The position numbers and the translations under genes are program-made. The notes beneath the pieces are model-generated. The model was not told the DNA's origin. It did not search any database and saw only the letters and a list, made by a program, of their open reading frames with translations. From the NCBI RefSeq assembly GCF_024158145.1, contig NZ_JAMYXM010000001.1, forward strand, positions 868,001 to 932,000: DNA of 64,000 nt. Direction: 5' to 3'. The stretch is from Notoacmeibacter sp. MSK16QG-6. Lineage in GTDB: Bacteria > Pseudomonadota > Alphaproteobacteria > Rhizobiales > Rhizobiaceae. Positions 35,823-44,445 of the stretch are shown here, piece after piece. How positions within the stretch are numbered: the stretch's first letter is position 1; every line of letters starts with the position of its first letter.

Positions 35823-36608
35823 ATGCGCCTTCTTGCGATCCTGATTCTTTTCATCCTGTCCGGTCAGGCTCTGGCCCAGACAAAAGTGCCGGACGCTATC
35901 GGCCCGCAGCCGCAAATCCAGATCGGGCTGTCGACCGATACGATTTACATCACATCGGACTTTACCGGCGCGGTGCTGACGGTCTTCGGCACCGTCACGC
36001 AGATGTCAGGAAGCCCCGAGTCCGCCGAGAGCATCTACAGCATCGCGGTCACACTCGAAGGGCCGCGCCAGACGGCGGTCGTGCGCAAGAAGAACCGCGT
36101 CTTCGGGATATGGGTGAACACGCAGTCGGAAGAATTGCGCAATGTTCCCCTTTCCTATTCCATCGCGACATCCAGCGAAATGGGTGGGCCGGCGGGTGAA
36201 ACCGTTCTTTCCGACCTCGGCATCGGCGTCGATGCGATTGCTGCCGGCACCCTTCAGAAAGATGCGGAGATGAAGGATTTCGTGGAGGCGCTTCGGCGGC
36301 AGCGTATCGAAGGCGGCCTCTACACAAAAAACGACGATTCCGTTCAGTTTCTATCCGGTCCGCTGTTTCGCGCACGCCTCAGCCTGCCTGCTGAAATACC
36401 TGTCGGTCTTCATGTCGTGGAAGCTTTCATGTTCGCCAATGGCCGGCTGGTCGACCGTGTTTCGCTGCCGCTCCGCATCGCCAAGAGCGACTGGGAGCAA
36501 ACGATTAGCAGGACGGCGCGCAACAATTCGCTCATCTATGGCTTATTGGCCGTCGTGCTCGCCGTCGTCACCGGATGGCTCGGTCGCCTCGTCTTCAAAC
36601 GGGACTGA
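35823..36608 (+). CDS. TIGR02186 family exported membrane protein, partner of the TauE/SafE permease
   Basis: 261-residue protein with a signal peptide (MRLLAILILFILSGQALAQ), a periplasmic beta-rich domain (IQIGLSTDTIYITSDFTGA, AVTLEGPRQTAVVRKKNRVFGIWVN as shorter blocks, SEELRNVPLSY) and a C-terminal membrane helix (NSLIYGLLAVVLAVVTGWLG, about 238-257) with a short basic tail. This is the layout of TIGR02186, which is found next to TauE/SafE permeases in alphaproteobacteria; its role, perhaps as a periplasmic subunit, is not known. Starts three bases after the permease stop. Confidence 0.85.
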   Translation: MRLLAILILFILSGQALAQTKVPDAIGPQPQIQIGLSTDTIYITSDFTGAVLTVFGTVTQMSGSPESAESIYSIAVTLEGPRQTAVVRKKNRVFGIWVNTQSEELRNVPLSYSIATSSEMGGPAGETVLSDLGIGVDAIAAGTLQKDAEMKDFVEALRRQRIEGGLYTKNDDSVQFLSGPLFRARLSLPAEIPVGLHVVEAFMFANGRLVDRVSLPLRIAKSDWEQTISRTARNNSLIYGLLAVVLAVVTGWLGRLVFKRD

Positions 36609-36653
36609 TTTGCGCTATGTTTGCAGCGCGCGAGTGGGGTGGGAGATTGACGC

Positions 36654-37115
36654 ATGACCGGGACAGACATCGAGGAACAGAACGCCGCTACGGCTAATCT
36701 TCTGGTTTTTGGTGGATATCTTCCCTTCGCGGTCCTGACGCTCTTTTTCCTGTTCCCCGAAATTGCGCCGCTGACACGTTCCGGCAGCCTCATCATGCTG
36801 ATCGGTTATGGCGCGGTGATCCTCTCCTTCCTCGGAGGAATTCGCTGGGGTTTGGCGACGGCGCGCAACGATGAGGCCTCCGCCCGCGAGCTTCTGACAT
36901 CCGTTGTGCCGTCCTTGATTGCATGGATGTGTCTGACCCTACCCAGCGCACCGTCTCTCGTGCTGCTGGCCGTCACTTTCGTCTGGCATTACTTTTGGGA
37001 TAGGCGACATGCGGAAAAGCATCGTCTGCCGGGCTGGTTTCTGCCGCTTCGACGGCGCATTACGATTGCGGTGGTGCCGACATTGCTGATCGCGGCCGTC
37101 GCCGTTCTGCTTTAA
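36654..37115 (+). CDS. DUF3429 integral membrane protein
   Basis: 153-residue protein with about five hydrophobic helices: NLLVFGGYLPFAVLTLFFLF, IMLIGYGAVILSFLGGIRWG, LLTSVVPSLIAWMCLTLP, VLLAVTFVWHYFWDRRHA and a C-terminal ITIAVVPTLLIAAVAVLL. The pair GYGAVILSFLGGIRWG and HYFWDRR is characteristic of DUF3429, a family of unknown function. Convergent with pdeM, seven bases from its stop. Confidence 0.85.
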   Translation: MTGTDIEEQNAATANLLVFGGYLPFAVLTLFFLFPEIAPLTRSGSLIMLIGYGAVILSFLGGIRWGLATARNDEASARELLTSVVPSLIAWMCLTLPSAPSLVLLAVTFVWHYFWDRRHAEKHRLPGWFLPLRRRITIAVVPTLLIAAVAVLL

Positions 37116-37121
37116 AGTCTT

Positions 37122-37808
37122 TCAATCTGGCACAAGGTGCTGGGCGCGGACGCAGAAGACACGCTCTTCGCCCAACATAAATGCGCAAAAGCGCGACCAG
37201 TCGAACAGGCCGGCATAAGCCGTGTGCCGCACATTCAAACACCCGGCATAGGCGCCAAAGGCCGGCAGGATCATCCGACTGCCATCGGAGGCGAAACACG
37301 GCGCGCGAACGGCCCTGCCCCGCTGCACGACCCGCGCGCCGGGATGAAGATGCCCGGCAACTTCCCCATCCACCGCACCGGGAAGCGGTTCGTGGCGGAA
37401 TACCAGATTGCCCGCCTTCAGCGTTTCCATCGATCGCCCTGGCAGCCCTTCCGGCGGGGCGGGATCGTGATTGCCAGCGATCCAGATCCAGTCTCGCCCC
37501 TCCATAAGGGCATGCAACGCGCTTCGGTCCTGAATATTCATGCGGCCAGCGCCGCCATCGTCGTGGAAGCTATCGCCGAGCGCGACTACCCGGCCGGGAC
37601 GCCAGTAGTCCATCACCGCGCCGAGCCGTTTCAGGGTTTCGCCGGTATCGTAAGGTGGCAGCATCATGCCGCGCCGCGCGAAACTCGAGCCCTTTTCAAG
37701 GTGAAGATCGGCGACGACGAGCGTATCCATTTCAGGCAACATCATCACGCCGGACCGGTCGAGCAGCACGACATGGCCCGCCAGCCGGTGCGGCGCGACG
37801 CCGGTCAT
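37122..37808 (-). CDS. pdeM: Ligase-associated DNA damage response endonuclease PdeM
   Basis: 228-residue calcineurin-like metallophosphoesterase of the MPE/PdeM family. Metal-binding motifs: DLHLEKGSSFARRG (Asp and His about 35-37), ALGDSFHD (about 79), AGNHD (about 110-114) and AGHLHPGAR (about 151-156). The Pseudomonas putida homologue is a manganese-dependent phosphodiesterase and DNA endonuclease encoded with an Lhr-like helicase, an exonuclease and an ATP-dependent ligase, as here. Its ATG lies one base past the helicase stop (TGA-A-ATG), so the two are translationally coupled. Confidence 0.93.
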   Translation of the reverse strand: MTGVAPHRLAGHVVLLDRSGVMMLPEMDTLVVADLHLEKGSSFARRGMMLPPYDTGETLKRLGAVMDYWRPGRVVALGDSFHDDGGAGRMNIQDRSALHALMEGRDWIWIAGNHDPAPPEGLPGRSMETLKAGNLVFRHEPLPGAVDGEVAGHLHPGARVVQRGRAVRAPCFASDGSRMILPAFGAYAGCLNVRHTAYAGLFDWSRFCAFMLGEERVFCVRAQHLVPD

Positions 37809-37809
37809 T

Positions 37810-40428
37810 TCAAGTTCGTCCTTCCGAAGGGGCCTGCCCAATACCGAACGCCTCCATTTCCAGCTCTTCGGCAAGCTCGGAAAGAAGAGGGTCCGTGCCG
37901 CCGGCGACACGCTCACGGCCAATCTCCATCATGATGGGGACAGCCAGCGGCGAAATCCGATCCAGCGGTTTATGCATGATTCGGCCCCTGATGCGGGAGA
38001 GCATTTCCGCAACGCGGCGGACATCGAGCAGTCCCGTTGCGGCATCCTGCCGGGTTGCCTTGAGGACGATATGGTCAGGCTCATGCGTTCGCAGCACGTC
38101 ATAAACGAGGTCGGTCGAAATCGTCACCTGCCGTCCGCTCTTCTCCTGTCCGGGATGGCGCCGTTCGATCAGGCCCGCAATCAGCGCGCAATTGCGAAAG
38201 GTGCGCTTCAGCATGAAGCTCTCGTCGAGCCAGGCCTCCAGATCGTCGCCCAGCATGTCCTCATCGAACAGCGTGCCGAGATCGAGCGAACCATCCTCGA
38301 TCATCGCCGTCAGATCGCCATGGGCCCAGATGCAGAGCGTATAGTCGCTTGCGACGAAGCCGAGCGGGCGCGCGCCGGCGCGCTCCATACGGCGAGTCAG
38401 GAGCATGCCGAGCGTCTGGTGCGCGAGCCGGCCTTCGAAGGCGTAGGCGACAAGGTAATGGCGCCTGCCGCGCGGAAAGGTCTCGATCAGAAGGCGGTCG
38501 GGCGGCGGGATGACGCTGCGCTCTTCCTGAAGGCGGAGCCAGTCCGCAACCTGATCGGGCAAATCCTTCCAGCGCTCCGGATCGGCCAGCATGCCGCGAA
38601 CGACTTCCGCGAGATAGGTCGTCAGCGGAAACTTGCTGCCGCCGTAGTTCGGAATGCGCGGGTCTTCGGTTTCGGCGTCGGTAACGAGGCAGTCCTGCTC
38701 GACGATCGCCTCGAAGCGCACCGTCCTTCCCGCAAAGATGAAAGTGTCGCCGGCGGTGAGGCTTTCCAGAAAGGCCTCCTCGATCGTGCCGAGCGGAAAG
38801 CCACCGCGCACCGGGCCGCGCCGGCGCGCGCGTATGAGCCGAATCGTCAGCGTGTTGGCGGCGACGATGGTGCCTATATTCATGCGATATTGCTGCGCCG
38901 TGCGGGGATTGGCGACACGCCAGAGGCCCTCGTCCGTCCGCCTGATTTTGGCATAGCGATCATAGGCGCGGAGCGCGTAGCCGCCGGTCGCGACGAAATC
39001 GACCGCCTGTTCGAACGTCTCCCAATCGAGGTTCTGATACGGCGCGGCTGACGTGATCTCATCGTATAGCGCCGCGGCGTCGAACGGGTCGGCGCAGGCC
39101 ATGCCGAGAATATGCTGGCAAAGCACGTCGAGCGCGCCATCGCTGAGTGGCGGCGTGTCCTGATGGCCGAGGTAATTCGCTTCCAGCGCTGCTTCGCATT
39201 CCATCACCTCGAACCGATTGGCCGGCACGAGAATCGCCTCGGACGGTTCGTCCATGCGATGGTTTGATCGGCCGATGCGTTGCGCCAGGCGGCTGGCCCC
39301 CTTCGGCGCGCCGACATGGACGACCAGATCGACATCGCCCCAGTCGATACCGAGATCGAGCGTGGAGGTGGCGACGATCGCACGCAGGCTACCGGCCTGC
39401 ATGGCGGCCTCGACGCGGCGGCGCTGGCCGACATCGAGCGAGCCGTGATGAAGCGCGATGGGCAGGCTGTCCTCATTGCTCTTCCAGAGTTCGGCAAACA
39501 GCGATTCCGCCTGGCTGCGGGTGTTGACGAAGAGGATCGTCGTCTGGTGCCGCTTGATCGCCTCCATCACTTCGGGAAGCGCGTATTTGGCGGAATGGCC
39601 TGCCCAGGGCACACGGTCATCGGACTTCAGTATCTGGATGTTCGGTTTGGCGCCCCCGGCCACCTCGATGATCTCGCTCATCGGCGGCGGATCGCTGACG
39701 TCCTGTGCCACGAGCCAGCGGCGCAGGTCGTCCGGCCAGGCAACGGTGGCGGACAGGCCGATCGTCTGAAGATCCGGATGTATTCGTCGCAATCGCGCCA
39801 GCCCGAGCGACAGCAGGTGGCCGCGCTTGCTCGTCACCAGTGAATGCAGTTCATCAAGCACGACATAGCGCAGGCCGCCGAAAAAGCGGTCGCTGTCGCC
39901 ATGGCTGAGAAGGAGCGCCAATTGCTCTGGCGTCGTCAGCAGAATATCGGGAGGCGCGCTTTTCTGGCGTTTGCGCTTGGAGACAGGCGTATCGCCGGTG
40001 CGGGTCTGGATATCGACAGGAAGACCGATGCCCTCGACAGGCGTCTTCAGATTGCGTTCGATATCGGTCGCGAGCGCCTTGAGCGGAGAAATGTAGAGCG
40101 TATGAACGCCCCTCAATCGCTCTGCCGATCCGGGAGCCGGGCGGCCCCGCTCGTGAAGGTCGACCAGCGATGGCAGAAAGCCCGCCAGCGTCTTACCGGC
40201 CCCGGTCGGAGCTATGAGTAGCACCGACTTTCCGGCTTGGGCCGTAGAAAGAAGTTCAAGCTGGTGGGCGCGAGGCGACCACCCGCGCTGGGTAAACCAG
40301 CGCAGAAAAGGCGCCGGCAGATGCGCCGAACCTACTTCCACGTCCGTCTTGATAAACTTCTGTTCCACGATGGGGAGATAGGCAACGCGGCGGTGCGAGG
40401 AAAGCGAATGCAACTTTGTTGAGAGCAT
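37810..40428 (-). CDS. Ligase-associated DNA damage response DEXH-box helicase (Lhr-like)
   Basis: 872-residue superfamily 2 helicase. Walker A is APTGAGKTLAGFLP (about 75), motif Ia includes YISPLKALATDIERNL, motif II is VVLDELHSL (DELH, about 190), motif III is GLSATVAWP (about 220), motif IV-VI appear as FVNTRSQAESLF, ATSTLDLGIDWGDVD and QRIGRSNHR. The C-terminal half is the winged-helix and Lhr-core region typical of TIGR04121 (FGxxxxGxxxxATL-like region, RRGPVRGGFPLGTIEEAF). The N-terminus is longer than the usual MxxLPxxFxxWFxxRGW start; family similarity begins around residue 36 (LPAPFLRWFTQRGW), so a later non-ATG start is possible. Likely acts in DNA repair with ligase, exonuclease and PdeM. 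Confidence 0.92.
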   Translation of the reverse strand: MLSTKLHSLSSHRRVAYLPIVEQKFIKTDVEVGSAHLPAPFLRWFTQRGWSPRAHQLELLSTAQAGKSVLLIAPTGAGKTLAGFLPSLVDLHERGRPAPGSAERLRGVHTLYISPLKALATDIERNLKTPVEGIGLPVDIQTRTGDTPVSKRKRQKSAPPDILLTTPEQLALLLSHGDSDRFFGGLRYVVLDELHSLVTSKRGHLLSLGLARLRRIHPDLQTIGLSATVAWPDDLRRWLVAQDVSDPPPMSEIIEVAGGAKPNIQILKSDDRVPWAGHSAKYALPEVMEAIKRHQTTILFVNTRSQAESLFAELWKSNEDSLPIALHHGSLDVGQRRRVEAAMQAGSLRAIVATSTLDLGIDWGDVDLVVHVGAPKGASRLAQRIGRSNHRMDEPSEAILVPANRFEVMECEAALEANYLGHQDTPPLSDGALDVLCQHILGMACADPFDAAALYDEITSAAPYQNLDWETFEQAVDFVATGGYALRAYDRYAKIRRTDEGLWRVANPRTAQQYRMNIGTIVAANTLTIRLIRARRRGPVRGGFPLGTIEEAFLESLTAGDTFIFAGRTVRFEAIVEQDCLVTDAETEDPRIPNYGGSKFPLTTYLAEVVRGMLADPERWKDLPDQVADWLRLQEERSVIPPPDRLLIETFPRGRRHYLVAYAFEGRLAHQTLGMLLTRRMERAGARPLGFVASDYTLCIWAHGDLTAMIEDGSLDLGTLFDEDMLGDDLEAWLDESFMLKRTFRNCALIAGLIERRHPGQEKSGRQVTISTDLVYDVLRTHEPDHIVLKATRQDAATGLLDVRRVAEMLSRIRGRIMHKPLDRISPLAVPIMMEIGRERVAGGTDPLLSELAEELEMEAFGIGQAPSEGRT

Positions 40429-40437
40429 GAAATGACT

Positions 40438-41205
40438 TTAGGCCACTCGCTTCGGCTCCATTCGCTCGGCAACCCGTGACTGGCGGGCGATGGCTTCTGC
40501 CCCAACGCCCATCCGACGCGCGATGCGAGATCGCGCTGATAGAAGCCTTGGATCGTCGGGGCGCAGGCCAAGGGTGGTCATGAACTCGGCACGGCTCTTC
40601 TCGCGCAGCTCGTCCGCGCTTACCGCGGTGCCGAACATATGATCGACCACCTCGCCGCCGGGGGTAACGTGGTAGTTCTTGGTGAAATCGCGAAAATGAT
40701 GCTGGGCGTGAGAGGTCGCCGCTTTCTGTTCGATCCAGGATCTCTTCACGGGCAGGTGCGAGACCATATGAAACCACTCATAGGCGATGAAGGTCGCTAC
40801 ACCGCCGACCAGAACAAGAGCCGCAGCATGAACGAAGGGCGACGGCACCCCCAGCAACGCCATGATTCCCCAAAAAACGCCGAGATTGATAAACGCCATC
40901 GGCACGGCAAACCAGACCGGCACGAAAAGAAGCCGTTCGGCGCTCGGAAAATCGTGATGGCCGTAATGCGCCTCGTAAAGCACGTCGAACCAGAATTGCG
41001 AACGCGGCGGCGGCAAATGGAAGACGAACCGGTGAATAAGATATTCATTGGTGATCTGCGCCGCGACACCGAACGGGATGACGGCGAGCAGGGTCCAGGT
41101 GAAATGTGTAGCGACAATGCCGATGCCGATGCCGAGCAAAACGAGCATCGCGATCACACCGTGATGCGACAAAAGAAGCCTGATCCGTTTCCGCATCTCT
41201 GGCAT
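40438..41205 (-). CDS. Sterol desaturase/fatty acid hydroxylase superfamily protein
   Basis: 255-residue membrane di-iron protein. The eight-His signature is visible: HRFVFH (about 58-63), YEAHYGHHDFP (about 77-86), HMVSH (about 146-150) and HAQHHFRDF (about 165-170). Hydrophobic helices precede and separate the clusters. Family members hydroxylate or desaturate sterols, carotenoids (CrtZ) or fatty acids; the substrate cannot be told. The stop is 10 bases from the helicase start, so it leads the helicase-pdeM transcription unit although no functional tie to DNA repair is apparent. The C-terminal 60 residues form a soluble Arg-rich tail. Confidence 0.87.
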   Translation of the reverse strand: MPEMRKRIRLLLSHHGVIAMLVLLGIGIGIVATHFTWTLLAVIPFGVAAQITNEYLIHRFVFHLPPPRSQFWFDVLYEAHYGHHDFPSAERLLFVPVWFAVPMAFINLGVFWGIMALLGVPSPFVHAAALVLVGGVATFIAYEWFHMVSHLPVKRSWIEQKAATSHAQHHFRDFTKNYHVTPGGEVVDHMFGTAVSADELREKSRAEFMTTLGLRPDDPRLLSARSRIARRMGVGAEAIARQSRVAERMEPKRVA

Positions 41206-41289
41206 TCCTCCCGACCCGCCGCCGGACGGGCGATAACCGTCCGTTCCGATAGCTCTCTATCGTAACCGGCGATTGCCGGCATGTCATCA

Positions 41290-41305
41290 ACCTTTACGTA
41301 AAGGT
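41290..41305. promoter_or_regulatory. 16-base palindrome upstream of the sterol-desaturase-like gene
   Basis: ACCTTTACGTAAAGGT is perfectly self-complementary. It lies 85 bases upstream of the sterol-desaturase-like start and just past the YitT stop. Its core is shared with sequences in front of the S24 regulator and the MerR regulator. Confidence 0.6.
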
Positions 41306-41317
41306 CAGGAGCATGAA

Positions 41318-41947
41318 TCACCGGGCGACATATCGGTCGTTGCGGTGATTGATAGCCAGAAAGAGATTCAGAACCACTGCACCGATAATCGAATACATGA
41401 CGGCTGCGGGTGTGACGACGAAGAAGGCCAGCGCCAGCACGAGCAGATCAATCGCGAGTTGGGTCAATCCGGCGCGCCAGCCGAACCGGTTCTGAAGGTA
41501 AAGGGCCAGTATCCCTGCGCCGCCGAGGCTGGCCCGGTGCCGAAACATGGCGAGCAGGCCAAAACCCAGGAGCACACCGGCGACGACGGCGCCGGCCAAA
41601 GGTTCAATCGCGCCAAACTGCAAGAGGCGCGGCTGCAGCCATGTTAAAAGAGATAAAAATCCGACGCCCAGGAAAGTCTTGATCGTGAACGCCCAGCCAA
41701 GCTGTGAAACGGCCAGCACGTAGAAAGGTATGTTCAGCAGGAAGTAAACCAGACCGACGTTGAACCCCGTTGCATATGAAATGACGAGCGCCAGGCCAGC
41801 GGTCGACCCTGTCAGGAAACCGAGATGGGCCAGGATGGCGATACCGATTGCGGCACTCACGCATCCGGTAAAGATTCCCTGTGCGTCTTCGGCAGGCGTG
41901 TGGTGGGTTGCGGTGGCGTGCCAATCGCCAAAGCGTCTCTTCATCAA
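41318..41947 (-). CDS. YitT family membrane protein
   Basis: 209-residue protein with five to six hydrophobic helices: FTGCVSAAIGIAILAHLGFL, STAGLALVISYATGFNVGLV, YFLLNIPFYVLAVSQLGW, FGAIEPLAGAVVAGVLLGFG and a C-terminal pair. The GLAL..SYATGFNVGLVYFLLNIPFY pattern and the GxGxGLLAMFRHRASLGGAGILALYL-like block (as AMFRHRASLGGAGILALY) identify the YczE/YitT family. Here it lacks the C-terminal DUF2179 cytosolic domain that many YitT members carry. Function unknown. Divergent from the exonuclease gene. Confidence 0.88.
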   Translation of the reverse strand: MMKRRFGDWHATATHHTPAEDAQGIFTGCVSAAIGIAILAHLGFLTGSTAGLALVISYATGFNVGLVYFLLNIPFYVLAVSQLGWAFTIKTFLGVGFLSLLTWLQPRLLQFGAIEPLAGAVVAGVLLGFGLLAMFRHRASLGGAGILALYLQNRFGWRAGLTQLAIDLLVLALAFFVVTPAAVMYSIIGAVVLNLFLAINHRNDRYVAR

Positions 41948-42038
41948 ATGGCTCCCTCGATCTTATGAAGCCTTATGATGCAGCGCACAATCGCACCAGC
42001 CGATTGTTCGGGCGCGTGGTATTCCCATATTGCATGCT

Positions 42039-43049
42039 ATGCGCGCCTCCGATCTTCTTCATACGCGGCCCGAAGGTCTTTACTGCCCGCCCGGCGATTT
42101 CTTCATCGATCCGGTCAAGCCCGTAGAGCGCGCGCTCATCACCCACGGCCATGCCGACCACGCCCGCCCCGGCCATGCGAAGGTTCTGGCGAGCGACCAG
42201 ACGCTGGACATCATGGCGATCCGCTATGGAGGGGATTTTTGCGGCGAGCGGCAGATCGCGGCGCTCGGCGAGACGCTCGATCTGAACGGCGTGAAGATCA
42301 CCTTCCGACCCGCCGGGCATGTTCTCGGATCGTGTCAGATCGTGGTCGAAAAAGATGGCACCCGCATCGTCGCGTCCGGCGATTACAAGCGGCGACACGA
42401 CCCTACATGTCTGCCTTTCGAGGTTGTCCCGTGCGATGTCTTCATCACCGAAGCGACCTTCGCGTTGCCGGTCTTTCGCCATCCGGACACCGCCGAGGAG
42501 ATTGCCCGCCTGATCGAAAGCGTCCGCCAGTTTCCCGAACGCGCCCATGTCGTGGGCGCCTATGCGCTGGGCAAGGCGCAGCGCGTGATCAGAATGCTCC
42601 GCGACGCCGGTCACGATGCTCCGATCTATATTCACGGCGCGATGCAGAAACTGTGCGACTATTACGTCAGCCAAGGCGTTGATCTCGGCGAACTGCGTCC
42701 GGCTACCATCGACCGCAAGCAGAAGGACCAGTTCGCCGGCGCAATTATCGTCGGTCCGCCCTCCGCTTTTGCGGACCGATGGGCGCGACGTTTTCCCGAT
42801 CCGGTCGCCTGCTTCGCTTCCGGCTGGATGCGCATTCGCCAGAGAGCGCGTCAGCGAGGTGTCGAGCTGCCGCTCATTCTTTCAGATCATTCCGATTGGG
42901 ATGAATTATGCGACACCATCCATGAGACCGGCTGTTCTGAAGTCTGGGTGACGCATGGTCGGGAAGAGGCACTCGTTCGCTGGTGCGAATTGCAAGGCAT
43001 CAGGGCGCGCCCGCTTCATCTGGTCGGGTATGAGGACGAAAACGAATGA
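42039..43049 (+). CDS. Ligase-associated DNA damage response exonuclease (beta-CASP metallo-beta-lactamase)
   Basis: 336-residue metallo-beta-lactamase-fold nuclease, TIGR04122-like. The zinc motif HxHxDH is THGHADHARPGH (His about 35-40), followed by the second His in FRPAGHVLGS (about 94) and the Asp in ASGDYKRR (about 115). The beta-CASP part has HVVGAYALGKAQRVIRML and LILSDHSDWDEL (about 270-281) and ends HGREEALVRWCELQGIRARPL-like (as VTHGREEALVRW). Expected to process DNA ends for the ATP-dependent ligase encoded 1.4 kb downstream. The ATG at 42039 is preferred over a TTG three codons upstream. Its TGA overlaps the next gene's ATG. Confidence 0.92.
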   Translation: MRASDLLHTRPEGLYCPPGDFFIDPVKPVERALITHGHADHARPGHAKVLASDQTLDIMAIRYGGDFCGERQIAALGETLDLNGVKITFRPAGHVLGSCQIVVEKDGTRIVASGDYKRRHDPTCLPFEVVPCDVFITEATFALPVFRHPDTAEEIARLIESVRQFPERAHVVGAYALGKAQRVIRMLRDAGHDAPIYIHGAMQKLCDYYVSQGVDLGELRPATIDRKQKDQFAGAIIVGPPSAFADRWARRFPDPVACFASGWMRIRQRARQRGVELPLILSDHSDWDELCDTIHETGCSEVWVTHGREEALVRWCELQGIRARPLHLVGYEDENE

Positions 43050-43978
43050 GGATTGGCGCCCGAAGTCTCCTGTTGCTGTTGGCCGGCCTCTCAACCGGAC
43101 TTTCCGGCCCGGCGCACGCTTCTTCCGAGGAAGCGTGGGAAGAATTGACACGCGATGTCGACCGCGCATGCCGCGCAATTGCAGACGAACAGGCATTAAA
43201 TATCGACGCCCTGCGCATTGATCCATTTGGCGACCAGGACAATGCATATGCTCTGCTGCAAACCTCGGAGGACAATGCGGACGATGAGGTTCGCATCTGC
43301 CGCTATGACAAGGCGAGCGGAACGGTCACGCTATCCAGCCCACTTATGCCGAGCCAAAATGACGCCAAGGCGAATGACGCTGCGACGTCGATAGAACCCG
43401 GCGGTGAAACGGATCTGGTGTTTGCCGACGGTCCATTTCCCATGACATCCGCAGACCGCCGCGAGCTGTCGGCCCTACCGGCGCGCATATCCGGAACCAT
43501 CGAAGCGCTTCGCGCCGATGGCTGGCCGGCGGATACTCTGGCGGAAATGGTTCTGCAGAAGCTTGCAAGCGGTCAGACGCGTCTCAGCGCCGTCCGTCCG
43601 GGGCGATACCAGTGCAATGTCTTCTGGTATGGTTTTCTGGAGAATTCCCGGCAATTCCTCGGCACTCATCGATGCCGCGTGGAGCGGGACCGACTTGGCA
43701 ATCTGGTTATTCTCAAACTGACCGGGCAAGGCCTAAACGCAACCCTTCTGGAGATCGAAAGCGGCGGCATCGCTTTTGCCGGGCGTAACGCGCCGTCCGG
43801 CAGCCTCGCCGAACCCTACGATCCTGAGCGGCCGACCGACCGGCTAAACAACAATTTCGGCAATGTCGTGGGCAGAGTCCTGACTGACGGACGGCGCATT
43901 TATCTCGTCGACATCAACCAGCGCGGAATGACAGAAGAGGACGCAAGTTATTTTCAGGTCATCGAACTGGTGCCATAG
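43046..43978 (+). CDS. Uncharacterised secreted protein coupled to the ligase-associated exonuclease
   Basis: 310-residue protein with a signal peptide (SLLLLLAGLSTGLSGPAHAS) whose ATG overlaps the exonuclease stop (ATGA), so the two must be co-translated. The N-terminal third (about 28-100, DVDRACRAIADEQALNID) has two Cys and is acidic. The C-terminal part (about 130-310) contains LSAVRPGRYQCNVFWYGFLE, GTHRCRVERDRLGNLVILKL, GIAFAGRNAP and LVDINQRGMTEEDASYFQVI. It recalls the DUF4893 pattern (W/YxC...CR...L.KL.G...Y), but the match is weak. A periplasmic protein coupled to a cytoplasmic DNA-repair nuclease is unexpected; it may only reflect operon compaction. Confidence 0.75.
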   Translation: MRIGARSLLLLLAGLSTGLSGPAHASSEEAWEELTRDVDRACRAIADEQALNIDALRIDPFGDQDNAYALLQTSEDNADDEVRICRYDKASGTVTLSSPLMPSQNDAKANDAATSIEPGGETDLVFADGPFPMTSADRRELSALPARISGTIEALRADGWPADTLAEMVLQKLASGQTRLSAVRPGRYQCNVFWYGFLENSRQFLGTHRCRVERDRLGNLVILKLTGQGLNATLLEIESGGIAFAGRNAPSGSLAEPYDPERPTDRLNNNFGNVVGRVLTDGRRIYLVDINQRGMTEEDASYFQVIELVP

Positions 43979-44147
43979 CCCGCTTCGATAAACCGCTAGC
44001 GTCATAATCTGGCGCTGCTCTCGGGGTCGTGGGCGGTGCATGCCTCTTTGCCTAGGTATGTTATATGCGCATGGCAGCCATCGCTGCGCCTATATTGCGA
44101 GAGCCTATAGGAGCCTCTACTTCGAGATGGAACAAAGGAGTAGACGG

Positions 44148-44312
44148 ATGGCCCGTAACCGCAAATATTTCAGCCGCCTCGTCGCTGACACAGCTGACGT
44201 TTTCGCTGTCGCTTACAAGGCTCAGGCGCTGGCCTCGATGTCGGATGCCGATTTTCATGCGCGCGGCACAACCCGCGAAAAAGCGTTGCGCAAACTGATG
44301 GATCTTTCCTGA
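44148..44312 (+). CDS. Small 54-residue protein, DUF1127-like
   Basis: 54 residues starting MARNRKYFSRLVADTADVF and ending KALRKLMDLS, with AALASMSDADFHARGTTREK-like middle (as LASMSDADFHARGTTRE). A good AAAGGAG ribosome binding site lies 8 bases upstream of the ATG, and the frame is compact and highly charged. The L.xMSDxxFxxRGxTRE pattern resembles DUF1127 proteins (LSDRELADIGLSR), small regulators of RNA or phosphate metabolism in rhizobia, but the similarity is partial. It lies between the exonuclease-coupled secreted protein and the ligase on the same strand. Confidence 0.65.
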   Translation: MARNRKYFSRLVADTADVFAVAYKAQALASMSDADFHARGTTREKALRKLMDLS

Positions 44313-44445
44313 TATCCTCCGATTGACGAGCCTGCTGCGGCGCCTTCATGGCGCGGCATCAGCTTCGGTATCAGTGAAAAACGCATTTTATCGCCTGCCG
44401 GGCTTCGTGGTCGCCATGGGATAGGTTTCGCCTATTTCAGTCGCA

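Noticed and set aside
37137-37934. Plus-strand open frame opposite pdeM
   Set aside because: Fully antisense to a gene with intact metallophosphoesterase motifs.
37972-39051. Plus-strand open frame (about 359 codons) opposite the DEXH helicase
   Set aside because: Lies wholly inside the helicase gene whose motifs run through it; no motif or ribosome binding site of its own.
44340-44354. GCGCC-TTCAT-GGCGC hairpin between the small DUF1127-like gene and the ligase as a terminator
   Set aside because: Only five base pairs and no T run; insufficient to call termination.
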